Source: Chiua virens | Taxonomy: Eukaryota; Basidiomycota; Agaricomycetes; Boletales; Boletaceae | Assembly: GCA_019787685.1 (NCBI GenBank) | Contig: JAHNUO010000003.1 | Location: forward strand, 2,108,001 to 2,172,000 | Direction: 5' to 3' | DNA length: 64,000 bases | Shown: positions 48,058-59,884 of the stretch, in pieces | How positions within the stretch are numbered: position 1 is the stretch's first letter | Layout of the letters: the number at the start of each line of letters is the position of its first letter | The notes under the pieces: generated by a model | What the model saw: the letters and a program-made list of their open reading frames with translations, nothing else | The model's database searches: none | Told to the model about the DNA's origin: nothing | Program-made: the position numbers and the translations under genes

Positions 48058-50156
48058 CTAAAGCGCATCTTCCGGATCCCATCTGGATATCTTACCCAGA
48101 GGCTGGTAATAATATTGCTTATACTTCTTTGTCTCGTTTCTCTTTTGCCGCGGCATGATAGCGCTTATCAGCGATGCCCGCTCTGGATCTTCGTCTCGTT
48201 CGGGAATATAAAACCACCGGCTTTCCAGTGCTTTGTGTCGCGACTTTTCGCCACTGCTGTCCACCTTCTCGAACATTCCACAGCGTGCCCGTCCTGCCTC
48301 CAAAACATTGGCGATCTCCATCACAAATCTCCCTTTGATCGTTTGGTCACCAGGTCCGGATGTGCTTGCGAAAGAACAAGATACAGCGTTGACGAGTCCA
48401 TAGACGTCGCCCGTGAAGTGGCAAGAGCCTCAATGAGCATGCCTGTCAGAGACGCGTGGAATTCGGCATCCTGCACTCCATCTACAAGGACTGGTGCTCG
48501 TCGTTGTAATTGGGACCAATCGTCCGGGTTTGACGTCTTATCCTCGGGGCATGTGGTCTCTGTGTTGCAACCTTCTATTGAGCGCCGAGGGGGTGATCGC
48601 GAACGTCGCTCAACTTTGGATATCCCGCTATGCCTAGGAAGAGAATTCTCCCGCCGTCCTTCACAATCATCTCTGAGATGCGACAACTTGGATCTCTTGT
48701 TTGGAAGCTCCGAACGACTAGACGCTAGACTCTCCACTCCCCTTCTTTTCTTTGCATCTGAAGACGAACTTCCAGACCTGATGACAGTCTGTCTCCTCCG
48801 CTTCGCAGCTGGCTTCTCAATGGCAGACACACACATTCCCTTCCCTTTCTTACTGAATGTTGAACCGCTAAGAGTACCAAGCGTATCATCGAAAATTTCG
48901 CGGACATGATTCATCGATAAATATTGGACGGAGGAGGGGCCATCTTGACCTCGGGTAGTCACATTCAAACCGACCGACTGCCCAGGGTAAGCTTGATTCT
49001 TCCTGTCTGATAGCGGGAGCTTCGCATGTTCCGCTTCCGGGAGGTCCAATTCGAACTGAGACAACGGGGAGAGTGCGTCGTCCGGTTTGGGACTGTGAAC
49101 ATTAATAGGCTCAGGCAGGAAACTGTGGGCAGGGCTTGTATGTCGAGAAATAGCTGAAGCTGGCGAATGGAAAGATGCATCTGCGGAAAGAAATATGGGG
49201 AGGATGGTTGGCGCATGTGGAATTGGCGAGCAGGCAGGCTCGATAGGGGATGTACTAGTCGACGATATGCTCAACTCTGGCGTCTCAGCCAGAGAATCAT
49301 CTGACTAGATGGAGAGTCAACTTGACGCATAAGATTAAACGGAGGGAAGAAATCGTACGTTCGGGAGGGGATCGACGGCTGAATGATCCTCGTGTTCATC
49401 AGCCAGAAGCGAAGCAGTAGATAGCGGTGATGTTAGAGGGGAAGAAGGGGGAAGTGGGGATGAGAGCATCTCGTGATCGCATTCTTCTTTCAGGGAGGTC
49501 GATTTTCGTTTATTAACAGAACAACTACGTGAGTGTTGCCTCAGAGATGACGCGTTCTTGACCGGCGACGAGTATGCGCGGGTGACTTGGGATCGCACAT
49601 GTGATGGGATTGGGCTACTTAACCATCGTCCGCGTTCCGCAGATGTCGCAAAGTACGTTTCGCGGATATGGATGTCCATGCTTTCAAGGTCGTATTCCTC
49701 GTAATCATCTGCAATTGCACTGTCTCCTTGCGGGTAGAGATACTCTGTTTGTGTAGCATAAGAAAAAGCTGATGGGCTATATGAGAAGGGAGTGTTGTGT
49801 GGTGCAAATTTTGTCATCAAGGAAGGCAGGGGACGATGAATGTAGGGCAGTGGGTGGTCTGATCGTGTACGACGCGACCAGGGGTCATGAACATCCTCGA
49901 ATGTGTTACGCGGATCATGTATGGCGCCATCTACATCATCAGAATAATCGCCAGCCTTCCATTTGGTGTATTGACATGGCCGCGTGAGGTGGAGAGGGGT
50001 GAGTGAGGGCGAGGATGAGAGTAAAGATGAAGGTGAAGGAGCGTCGGTGAGACCGTATATATAGTAGTCCGTCGATGCGGATGTGGAGGCAGAAGAACTT
50101 TTCCGCCTGAAATTGAGGGGAATCGTGAGCGGCGAGGGCGAGCTGAGGGAGGACAT
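48058..50156 (-). CDS. uncharacterised fungal protein with a conserved-looking C-terminus
   Basis: Function not recognised. Exon 1 (50156 to about 49352, MSSLSSPSPLTIPLNFRRKS) is Ser/Pro-rich with an acidic DSAIADDYEEYDLESMDIHI. After a short intron, exon 2 (about 49305-48325) is also disordered, with AAKRRRQTVIRSG and ELPNKRSKLSHL as possible nuclear signals, and ends in an ordered, helix-like part (VDGVQDAEFHASLTGMLIEA and MDSSTLYLVLSQAHPDLV). The C-terminal exon (to 48058) reads IANVLEAGRARCGMFEKVDS, SRWFYIPERDEDPERASLIS and KKYKQYYYQPLGKISRWDPE ending DAL. The frame changes near 48330 without a good splice pair, so a short intron or one-base break must lie there. Its 3' end is 313 bp from the CDS1 start on the same strand; its 5' end is divergent from the methyltransferase gene. 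Confidence 0.72.
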
Positions 50157-50637
50157 CGATGTCGAGAAGGACGAGTATATGCGGTCACGTGGTAGCTGCC
50201 AGCTCAGAGTAAACGCGTTTTGGCGCGGAGATCGAATCCGTGTGTCATGATGATAAGATTTGGTCGACGCGACGTGTCCGAGTCACACGCGTGACAACTT
50301 TGGTTGAATGTCGGGCGCGAGAACCTGTGTCGTTCTCGGGTGATCAACAAGAGCCGCGTGGAACTAACCAGGAATGGATGTCAACGGAAGTTTTTATTTG
50401 CGCAGTAGGAGAGAGGGTTGCGTATATTCTGCAGGATCTCATGGACACGGACGAGTTCCCGGAGTGTGACAATGTGCCTTGCCAGGTTTATTTGTAGACA
50501 TGAATTGTCATTGACATGGGCGTTCTTGGCGGTGACAGTCTCAAGCGACGAGGGTACTAATACGCGCAGAATAAATTAAGACATTCTTATTTTCTCTCCA
50601 CACTGTTCACCGTCACATTCCTTTCTTCGCCATCAAC

Positions 50638-51881
50638 ATGGCTCTCTATAGTCGTCACCCCAGGTTCACCATAGCCCTTCTAGTCCTAATATTCATTTCA
50701 GTACTCCTGTTCGCAAACTCGGAACCACATGATCCGCTAATCAACTCTGCGGGCGCCTACCGAGGTGCCAGTCTCGCCGAGTCCCTCAAGGTTGAGGAGT
50801 TTTACTACCAAAAAATGCTCGAGGGGCGGCGGGACCTCGTCAGAAAGTGGGGTCCTACACCAGATAAAATTGATCCGTAAGACCCGCCCGTCCGCCCTAC
50901 TTCCCAGCATATGCTCACCAAGCTTTTCTCAGCTTCCCTTCTCACGGCGAATTTTACACGCTCTGTAAGTGCCTGTGTGAACTGTTGTGCAAGCGGGCTG
51001 AATGTGGTCTATCAGGGGACTTTTTCCTCCCATCCTACAAATGCCCTCATCGCGTTGAGCGTGTTGGGGTTATGGGAGATGGTGGCAAATGGGTGTGTGG
51101 CTTGGAACGTATTGTTCCCAAAAAGCAGTGTGTCATGTACTCCTTCGGTATGGACCTCATTTCGTTGGACATGGACAGGAATAGTAACTTTTACCGTCAG
51201 GGGTAAACGGCGAGTCTTCCTTCGAGGCTGATATCATGAAGGCCGCACCTGGCTGCGAGGTTTGGGGCTATGACTTCAGCGTCAACTCCGTACGTGTACC
51301 GCTTGCCGTGCAAACTTGTCCCGTCTAATGATGCATTATAGTTTGGGCCAGAGATCGAACTCGAGTCAGATTTAAAGCGCCGTTCCCACTTCTTCCCTTA
51401 CGCACTCGGTCCTAAAGATGCCTTTAGCGCTGTTGACGAACCGAAAATGTATACCCTACGGACCTTGATGGAGCGGAACGGACACGACTTCATCGACGTG
51501 CTCAAGATCGACATCGAGGGTAACGAGTTTGAGTCACTCGAAGTATTCATCGATAGTTTCCATGGTGAACCTTTGCCCTTTGGCCAACTTCAACTTGAGG
51601 TACACGCTCGTACTAGCGACTATCAAGACTTCCCCAACTTCCTCAAATGGTGGGAGAAAGTCGAAGCAGCGGGCCTGAGGCCATTCTTTTCCGAGCCAAA
51701 CCTCGTTTATGTAAACCTTGTACGGGGTGTTCGTCCCGACTTAATTGAGGTATGTTCTATGATTCGTCTGAATGACAGCATAATGCTGAAAGTACGATAA
51801 TAGTACTCGTTCATCAATATTCGTGGAAGCCATGAATTAGCTTCTGACCACCCCCGTCCTTACCCTCGCATCTCTCACTAA
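50638..51881 (+). CDS. membrane-anchored methyltransferase-22-like (METTL24-type) protein
   Basis: Putative S-adenosylmethionine-dependent methyltransferase; substrate unknown. The start at 50638 (MALYSRHPRFTIALLVLIFI) gives an N-terminal signal anchor (residues about 10-28). Later exons: EEFYYQKMLEGRRDLVRKWG; PFPSHGEFYTL; WDFFLPSYKCPHRVERVGVM and GDGGKWVCGLERIV; VNGESSFEADIMKAAPGCEV and WGYDFSVNS; FGPEIELESDLKRRSHFFPY; YTLRTLMERNGHDFIDVLKI then DIEGNEFESLEVF (the LKIDIEG motif of FkbM/Methyltransf_22 folds); and EVHARTSDYQDFPNFLKWWE. The last exon from 51804 (YSFINIRG) stops at 51879-51881. Five introns with clear GT..AG borders. The signal anchor suggests action in the secretory pathway. 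Confidence 0.82.
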
Positions 51882-52256
51882 AATCCACCCACCTTGCTAA
51901 ACTAGGCGCATCTGTATAATACTCGACATGGACTTCGATGGTACACAGGACTCGTAATGTACTTTGTGGCTGTGGTATCCATTCATTATTTTTCCTTGGT
52001 TTGAATAGAGTAATCTTAGCAGGAGTATGTAGGCAATCAAATCCACTCACCCTGGTTGGCAAACATCCATTCGTGTCCAAGTGACGATGCGGGACTGCGG
52101 TGTGCCGCCGGGGCGGGCATAAATAGATGTATCATGTGTCTGTTGACTGAGGGTATGAACAACGTCAGGTTGCTCCTCTCAAGTGCTCGCAGGAGGAGAA
52201 TTCACCCCACCCTTTTCCTTCAACACTCTCATCTCCACACCACAGTGTCACTCAAT
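51882..52256. other. short intergenic, promoter of glyoxalase I
   Basis: Same-strand spacer of 375 bp; nothing recognised apart from pyrimidine-rich sequence just before the glyoxalase start. Confidence 0.5.
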
Positions 52257-53065
52257 ATGCCGCGCACGGATGAGACTTCCAGCTTCAAGGTGAGCTGTTA
52301 AACGTCCGCGATTGCGACGACTTGATCATCCAGTTTCATGGTTCTATAGTTCAATCACACTATGATTCGTGTCAAAGACCCAAAGCTGTCCTTGCCGTTT
52401 TACATGGACGTGAGTACCTCCATGGTCGCTTCTGTGATCGCTTTCAAACATCATATTACTTCCAGACTCTCGGCATGGACCTCCTTGCAGGTGAGCACCT
52501 GTCTTTCGTGTGAGCGATGCGCCCGACAAACACTATTTCACCATCCCCTAGAGCAGAACATGGGGGATTTCACCTTGTACTTCCTGGGGTATGACCACGA
52601 TGGCATCAGCAAGCTCTCAACAGAAGAGAAGAACAGGGCTCGATTCAACCGCGAAGGTATGTATACATACATGTGACAAGTCACACATATACCCAACGGA
52701 CGCTGGCGTTAACGATCGCGCATATATCAATCCGTAATCTCAATCAGGCGTCCTCGAGCTCACGCACAACCACGGGACCGAGTCCGATTCCAGTTTCCAG
52801 GGGTACGCGAACGGCAACGCGGACCCTGGCAGGGGCTTTGGACACATCGCCATCACGGTTGATAACATCGAGGAGGCATGCGCGCGTTTTGAGCGTCTCC
52901 AGGTGCCGTTCAAGAAGCGTCTCAGTGACGGAAAGATGAGACACATTGCGTTCATCTTGGATCCCGATGGGTGAGTGTGCGCTATGTGTCACCTTGACTG
53001 TGGGACTGAGTCGTGCTGTGTACAGGTACTGGGTCGAGATCGTTCCAGGCTCGCTCAAACTATAG
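52257..53065 (+). CDS. GLO1: lactoylglutathione lyase (glyoxalase I)
   Basis: Isomerises the hemithioacetal of methylglyoxal and glutathione to S-lactoylglutathione in the cytosol. Exons: [11 protein letters not shown] from 52257; [67 protein letters not shown] then [20 protein letters not shown]; and [12 protein letters not shown] with the stop at 53063-53065. The four metal ligands of the family are present: His in FNHTM, Glu in VLELTHNHG, His in FGHIAI, Glu in YWVEIVP. One glyoxalase domain, so about half the length of the two-domain yeast enzyme and similar to the human-type single-domain form. Four short introns. Confidence 0.93.
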
Positions 53066-54042
53066 AGGGAGATTTTTGTGGTATTGAGAGAATTGAGTCC
53101 AGAATTGAATGTATCCTATTGGTGCCAAGTTCAAACGAGGTTGATTTCTGTCGAGGGATTCCCCTTGATCATTCCAGTCCTCTGCGCTGAATTCGAGCGA
53201 ATTGGATGAACCCACGGGACATGGATAAGTTCGGCGCGATGACGAGATTAATCGCGATATATTTATGTTGCCGAAGTTCCTCCGGTTTTAGAATCTGTCG
53301 TTCCAGCTTCTTATGGGAGGTGGAAATAATCGTGATAGCAGTGGGTTGGTATATTTTACCAGCCGCTCAGTTGCTAGAGTGAGTGTTCGGCTCTGAAATT
53401 CAATGAGAATGTAATATATCAACGTTCCCTTACCAAGTCATAGGTCACGTCACGATGATCAACTTGAAGTGACTCACTGGCAGTTCTACGTCAAAAAAAG
53501 CTTCTCATGAGTGTAACAGTACCCCCTGGCTACGGCCACATGGTGGATATTGAAGCGCGAGAACTCACTTTTCGATCAGATGACGCAGGCGGGGCCCGTC
53601 GGAAGTGCCGTCCATCACGAAGTCTCTCGTTCAGTGCTGAATCCGTAGTAGGTTTATGCAAGGGCCGACCCATCGAAATGTCACAACATGTGTACCGCTC
53701 CACACGTCGCAGTCAGCATCTGCGCTCCACTCAATAGGTCAGCTGCGTCGATAGAAGAATTATGGGTTTCATAACCGCTTCGCATCGAACGTGTCCGTTT
53801 ACCCCGCCTCACCTCCGTCTATATGTAACTGCCATCGCGATCCCCTGCCCTTTCTCCCTCCAAAATCCTAAACGAGGGGAGGGCGTATCATTGATCATGA
53901 TGTGCCGCTCAGGAAAGATGCTTATCGTCTCCTGCTGTCTTTCATTATTCGCCCGCGCCGAGATATACAGTCTTTCTGACTTGACTTGAATCGGACGTTC
54001 CGGAACCAAAATAGATCCATTGTCGTCCCAGGCGCCCTACCT
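53066..54042. other. intergenic between GLO1 and the deaminase relic
   Basis: Converging 3' regions; no conserved coding motif or RNA gene recognised. Confidence 0.5.
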
Positions 54043-55133
54043 TCACAAGTACACCTTGACCTTTTTAAGGCGGGCGTCATCAGTGACCCTTTCTTGGGTA
54101 CCAACGGTGAGGCAGCTGAGGCTAGATTGCTATTCGAAAAGGTGTCTCAGATATGATCTGTCCACGTTTACCCGACGTGGCATCCTCATCGACGATCAAT
54201 GCCAAGGAGTGGAGTTGAAGTGCAGAAAGTGTCCACTATCACCCTGGCTAGCCTATTTTATCCCTGCAACGAAAGCGCTCACCAAATGGCTCACACCCTC
54301 CTCTAATCAACCCAAATCCAGACACATCAGTATCCATGTTTCGTATGTATACAACGCTACGCACCGATCGCTTTGCTCAGCGCAAGGCTCTTGCGTAGAC
54401 CAGTGACGACGACGACGACTTCGCGTGAGTCTAACACGGTCGTGACACCGACGGTGTCGTCATGACGTCATATCAGCAAGACTGGAACATACCAGGTTCG
54501 TTGAAAGCAATATGCCCGTCCTCGCCGATGCCGCCGAGGAAGTGCTCGATGCCGCCGTACGACTTGATGGCAGCCTCGTACGCGTTGCATTCCGCGACGA
54601 GGTCGGGTGCGTTGCCGTTGAGGATGTGCACTTGGGACGGCGGTATATCGATTGGGACAGCGTGAGGGCAGAATGGTGGCGGAGATGAAGCACGTACCAT
54701 GTGAAAAGAACTCGCGGAACATGAAGGTGTGATAGGACTCAGAATGATCCCTTGGGAGGCCGACGTATTCGTCCATATGGAAGGTGACGACATGTTTGAA
54801 GCTGGTACGTCATGTCAAGCGCGTCTAAGAGATAAGCGAGTGATGTACGACAGCTTTCCCTCCTTGACGAGCTTGATGAGTACCTTGTAGGTGGGGATTG
54901 GCGATGAGCCTGTGGGAAGACCGAGAACGAATGGCCTGTCGGCGGTGGGTACAAAGTCGTTTATGCTGCAGACGGGTGAGGACGAGTTGTATCAACAGGG
55001 GGAATTCAGACCGCTTTGCAATATAACTCAGGCTGGCGATGTAGTCACCGACGGCGGTGGGGTCGTCGCGGATGATGAGACCTGGAGTATACCGTCAGAC
55101 GCGACCAAGATGGACACTAACACGCTCACACAT
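54043..55133 (-). pseudogene. NAG1: glucosamine-6-phosphate deaminase, probably decayed
   Basis: The intact enzyme converts glucosamine-6-phosphate to fructose-6-phosphate and ammonium, feeding chitin-derived amino sugar into glycolysis. The start at 55133 (ATGT then an intron) yields LIIRDDPTAVGDYIA; then [20 protein letters not shown] and [39 protein letters not shown] and [88 protein letters not shown]; and a stop at 54043. Two lesions: the intron after FFSH ends in AA instead of AG (54652-54653), just where VDIPPSQ should start; and about 40 conserved residues between FNEPG and TVGV (the lid and substrate-phosphate region) are missing. Skipping to the next AG and splicing over the gap could keep the frame, but such a product would lack key residues. 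Confidence 0.8.
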
Positions 55134-57200
55134 AGTCGTATGGAGGGGGTCAAGAACTGAGTGATCTGGTTGAGCATGGCACATAATAACCCGGGGAATG
55201 ACACGCAGGCTCGCACTCCGATTGGCTCGCATGCACGTAGTCACGCCTTCCTTATCGATACAATGTTCTCCTCCATCAAATTATATCAGTCATATCGCAC
55301 TCGTCTCGGCTCCGGTGCAGTGAATAATGCTGGGCGGTGGAGGATGCGGTCTCATCAACATTCAGTGGGGGTAGAGCCAGCGGCAAGTGTCGACCGGAAA
55401 TGTGATTCATGACAAGCACCCGTCATCAGGGTGTACTTGCCCCGCCCTTTCGACGTACATGTGCATGTGAACGATCGGACTGTCAAGCTTTCCAGTTTTA
55501 CATCTCTCGCTATCTCCGGATCGGAGACTGCAAGAATTTCAACCATCGCGAATGCCCATCATCTCGAAAGGAACCCCTGCTTGGCAAATATGGTTCCCTG
55601 TTCGATCATGCTGCGCCACAATGTTGCGTCGGACAGCATGCGGATGTCGAGCTGGCCCGACCACATGCCAACCGTGTACAGTTGTGCTGTTTCTCCCACC
55701 CACGTCAGACATCACGCATGGCGGAGAGAACCCGCGTGCTCACTTCTTCGTCACCCTCCGTGGAACCATATACCACGCCTTCACGCGCCATCTCGACACA
55801 CCGGAAGGCCATCCCAGCTTCTACAGATGCACCGACACCGGTGTGCGATCCACATGGATATATAGACTGCTGTTCGTGCACCTGGCCGTACGGACGAGGA
55901 TATTAAGGGGGTTGGTGATGACGGTGACGAAACATGTCCAAGACGGAGAAAAGGGATGTGGATCACCTGATCCTGGTAGAATCTTGCAAGAAAACAGGGT
56001 AGTTACCGTTAGGTCATTTTGCAGGAAAGGCTGTACCGTTGTTTTGGGTGCTTATGTAATCAGCTTAAAGCGTACATTAAGGTCTGTCAGTCTGGGATTA
56101 CGACAAAACATTCACAAAAGTTCTCGCACAAAAAGTTTCTGATGTCATGTAATGTATTGAGGCTCTGCTTGGAAATCACACAGTGTACCATTGGCGAGCA
56201 GGGCCAGGACCAATTTTGTTCGAGCAATCCTAAATTCGGACAGCTGGGGTCCTTTCCTCAGCAGCAGGGTTCGGCAGCAAGTGAGGTGTGACCCACATCA
56301 CACACTCAATGTAAATATTATTGAATAATATACTTATCTCAAAAACTTACACCAGTGCAGCAGCTGTGCCCTCCCACTTTGCTCGGGGCTGTGCATCGAC
56401 TGTTTCAAGCTTCATCGATCATCGACTTTGATCATCAACGTTTCAACCATCATCCAGGGAACCTCGAATTCATCATCAACCACGATGACTGGATGCCACC
56501 GCTGTTGTCATCATCCACAATATGGATGTACTTGGAATGGTGCATTGGACGATTGTGACAACCTTGCGAAGACTCTTTCTTCTCTCCTATTCGCATCGCT
56601 CAATGAGCTGTTGTGACGTTGACACATTCATCGGCCTCATCAACCTCCCTGGTCCCCCGAAATGTAAGTCGCCCAAATCGGTTCTACATCTGGGATTGTT
56701 GGTGGGAGAGCAGGGGCATTAAAATGTCTGTGCCATGTCCGATGGTGACTATCAATGGCGTTCATATTGTGTCACAACCCATGTTGACTGGACCCAATGG
56801 ACCACCCATGGGCTTGTTACAGTGTGTCAAACTTGGAGATGTGGTGTAGAGGTCATCCAGACCACCTGCACGACTGTGATTGGAATGTGAAATGCAGGGC
56901 CTATCTGTGAAACAAGAACCAGAAGATAATATTACAAACTTGATAGCTGCCATGGCATGCCTACATAGTACATACAATTACTCGTAACTTGATACCATGG
57001 TCTCTGATCTGCACATGATGTTGAGAGTTAGTCACACTCGGGAGTGAAACCTAAGCAACAACTTGATTAGCCTGTGGTTGATGCCAATGATCAATTTGAA
57101 TCATATCATGGTGAAGTGGTGGTTTGGTGGGTACAACAGACTCTGAGTCAGGCTCCGTCACTTTGACCTCTAAAGTGGCGAGATCAAGAGCGCTACAGAC
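55134..57200. other. 2.1-kb stretch without recognised genes
   Basis: ORFs up to 196 codons overlap on different frames and show no motifs. Base composition changes to more AT/TG-rich from about 56.1 kb, resembling the repeat-like region to the right. Confidence 0.45.
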
Positions 57201-59652
57201 TCAATTATTACCACACTCGGGGAAATGCTGCTTGCAAAATGAGTGATTGCAGTCTTGCCACCATCCCAATATAGTTTGGGTTTGCCTTCGTGTTTGCTGT
57301 TGAGACACCATTAGCGACAATAACGAGCAGCAGCTACAAAACTCGTCAAGATATATGTGTGACCCTGTGGATCGAACAAGCACATCACGTGCTGTGCATC
57401 AAAGAGACCTGGTGATGGTTCAAGCGAGACTCAGTATGGTATAGAATATTGTGAAAAATCACTCACCTTGTAGGTTGCTCAAGAGAAGAAATCCACTCAT
57501 ATAAATCAACATGAAGTGGGCAAAGGCATGAACTGCTTTAGTAAGGTCATCTGTTGCTTTTCCGATCTTGCTGTTTCCAGTGAATTTGCGCAATGGTCCG
57601 TCAATTTCTCCACAAGGTAGAAGACGCATGGCAATAAAGTGTTGGTATGGGAGGATCCAGCTTGTGGACTCTCTTCTGCTGTGCAAGACGCCTAGTATTG
57701 AACCTTTGAAATTAAAGTAGAAGTCTGCCACAATGTCTGTGACATCAGCTTTGTGAACAACACGAGAGGAATTGTAACTGTACCTGGGATGTTAACATTG
57801 TGCCTCTTTGACATACTTGTCGAAGTATACCTTGATTCCGTCACCCTGGCACAAATGCTCATACTCAACCTTCAGATGAGCTTCGTTTTCATCTTCTGTG
57901 TGAGGATACTCGAATTCTCTCTGTGTCAGTTGTGTTAAAACATAGTCCTTGCCTTTGAATTGAGCCTAGTATGTGTTTGAGAAGAGTTAGAATGTTGCAC
58001 GCATAGTAGTACTAGAAGTGACATACATATACTGCAGTCTTTGTGTAACCTTCACCAATGTATCCAGTATTCCAGAAAGGCTTATCCTCCTTGTTGGCAT
58101 GCTGGCCCACTTCCCAGTCTCCAGCAATCTCAATATCCTCTTCTTTGTCTGATACCAAAAAACTAACAGTACCACTTTCTTGGTACACAGCAGTAGTACG
58201 GGTGAAGCCATGACTGACGAGAGGTGGGTTCCGAGCATTGAGCTTGGGTGGACGAAATGCGCTGAATAAGATTGGTGGTTGTTTGGGCTTGTGAACCAGA
58301 CGCAAATCAAGCTTATCTAGCTCGCCATCACTGTTAACAACTAGAGCTTTGCGTTTGGGCTTTGGTCTGCGAGACGGCAGAAAATTACTGGCTGCAACTG
58401 ATTCACCAGCGTAATTTGTGTTGGAATCAGGGTACTGGATAATCAATATTTGAGATCGTGGATCCCAATTCAACCCCATATTATTCATACTTACAATTTC
58501 TTCGTGGCGATAAACAAACTGGACTTCAATCAACTTTCCCTTCAAATTCACTTGAGTCCCCCAGCCTCGCTTTACAAATAGGTCAAGGAATGCCTGAGCT
58601 GTACCATCCATGGCATCCTCGTCGATATTAGAATGCTTGCTCATGCTTTCATGAGCGCATATGGAGACATTGGTCCTGTGAGGCACATGTAAGTTGTCTG
58701 TTCTTGCTCGAGGTAATAGGCAGATTACCAGTTGAGAGATGATGCATGAGGAGACTCTTTTTTGAATTCTTGGCCAACCCGCAGCAAAAGGTCACCCAAA
58801 TCATCCTTTATGGATGTTCCTGGCTCATATGAACCCATCACCCAGATCTGGGAGATCTACCACCCAACATAAGCACACTGTAGTCAACCAGTGAGGATAA
58901 TCTACCTGGATCATTTTGCCACAAACTTCACCTTGCTTCTCAGGTAAGTCCCAAAGTATTGCTGCAATCCTGATGGGTGGCCTTGCAGCATCCTCCTTTT
59001 TCTGCTTCTGCTCTGCACAGTAGGTAGCTGCCAGGTTGTTAGCCTTTTGAAGAGAAAGGTTGGGTGCACAGGCAACACCCAGTCATGGCCCAGATGCTTT
59101 AGATTGGTAAAATGATGCATGTTTGATGATGCTGTAAGCTAACGTGCTTGTATTCAAGTTTGAATAGGAGCTTCACCTCCGGCTCCATACAGAAGTGCTG
59201 GGACACCTTCTATGTATCTCAAGGACAGCAGCTGGTATATGTTCTCTACCATTTTCTGCCGACCATTATCCATTTGAGTCAATATGTTTATGTGTGAGCA
59301 TATCACAGCAAAAGGCTTACTGAGATTGCTACAACAACTGTTACAGATAGGTTGTGTCAAGCCATTGATCACCAAACCACATGCTAGACATTGTGGTTTT
59401 GTCTATGGGGCTTGAATAAACCATAAGTGAGCTTGAGACAGGGCCACAACTGACCATGAGAGCACCAATTTCTGTGTTGGACAACCCAACACGAGTCTTG
59501 CACTTCTGGCACTTGCCACTGTCAAGAAAAATGAAGTTGAATTCACATCCTGGACAAAGCATTGCTGATCTTTGGAGGATGGAAGCTGACAAGAGGTGGG
59601 CGTAGACACAAAAGAGTGGCAGGCACCCCTGCACCATTGCCCATGATGACAA
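57201..59652 (-). CDS. alpha-type (MHCK/EF2K) protein kinase with N-terminal zinc-binding motifs
   Basis: Atypical alpha-kinase of a family expanded in Agaricomycetes. The N-terminal exon (from 59652) has paired Cys motifs: CPGCEFNFIF, GKCQKCKTRVGLSNTEIGAL, then CLACGLVINGLTQPICNSC. The central exon (58686-58012) reads SKHSNIDEDAMDGTAQAFLD, FVYRHEEIVSMNN, KPKRKALVVNSDGEL. The kinase part has AQFKGKDYVLTQLTQREFEY, VEYEHLCQGDGIKVYFDKYV, ADFYFNFKGSILGVLHSRRE, GEIDGPLRKFTGNSKIG, LTKAVHAFAHFMLIYMSGFL and SNLQG, then LFDAQHVMCLFDPQGHTY and YWDGGKTAI. The D-x-Q-G catalytic Asp is Asn here (SNLQG), while the Asp in FDPQ is kept. Near 57236 one T is missing from a T-run, so the expected ending HFCKQHFPECGNN is out of frame. 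Exons are separated by AT-rich introns. Possibly inactive. Confidence 0.78.
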
Positions 59653-59727
59653 CTTGGATGTATTGTGAAAGTAATTTTACCACGACACATTGACTTGGAC
59701 TTGGAGACCAGGACCATTGTATACACA

Positions 59728-59884
59728 GCTTAGAAAACATGTCATATATTTTCTACAGTGAGCTCATTTACGCCTAGAGTACCTTCAATATCAAGGGAAT
59801 AAAAGGGGGTAAATGGCTTGGAAAACATGCCAAATATTTTCTATGGTGAGCTCGGTTATTCCCAGAGTATCATATAGTATCAGC
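59728..59884. repeat. diverged direct repeat, two units 88 bp apart
   Basis: Unit 1 begins at 59728 (GCTTAGAAAACATG) and unit 2 at 59816 (GCTTGGAAAACATG). Each runs about 60-65 bp through ATATTTTCTA, GTGAGCTC and an AGAGTA block to ATATC/GTATC. Identity is high but not complete (by eye about three quarters). The repeat lies between the 5' end of the alpha-kinase gene and the 3' end of the integrase-core gene; unit 2 overlaps the integrase stop region. Confidence 0.7.

Noticed and set aside
55409..56142. Three overlapping plus-strand ORFs of 144-196 codons next to the deaminase
   Set aside because: Considered as a possible GlcNAc-6-phosphate deacetylase partner gene, but no deacetylase motif was found in any frame.
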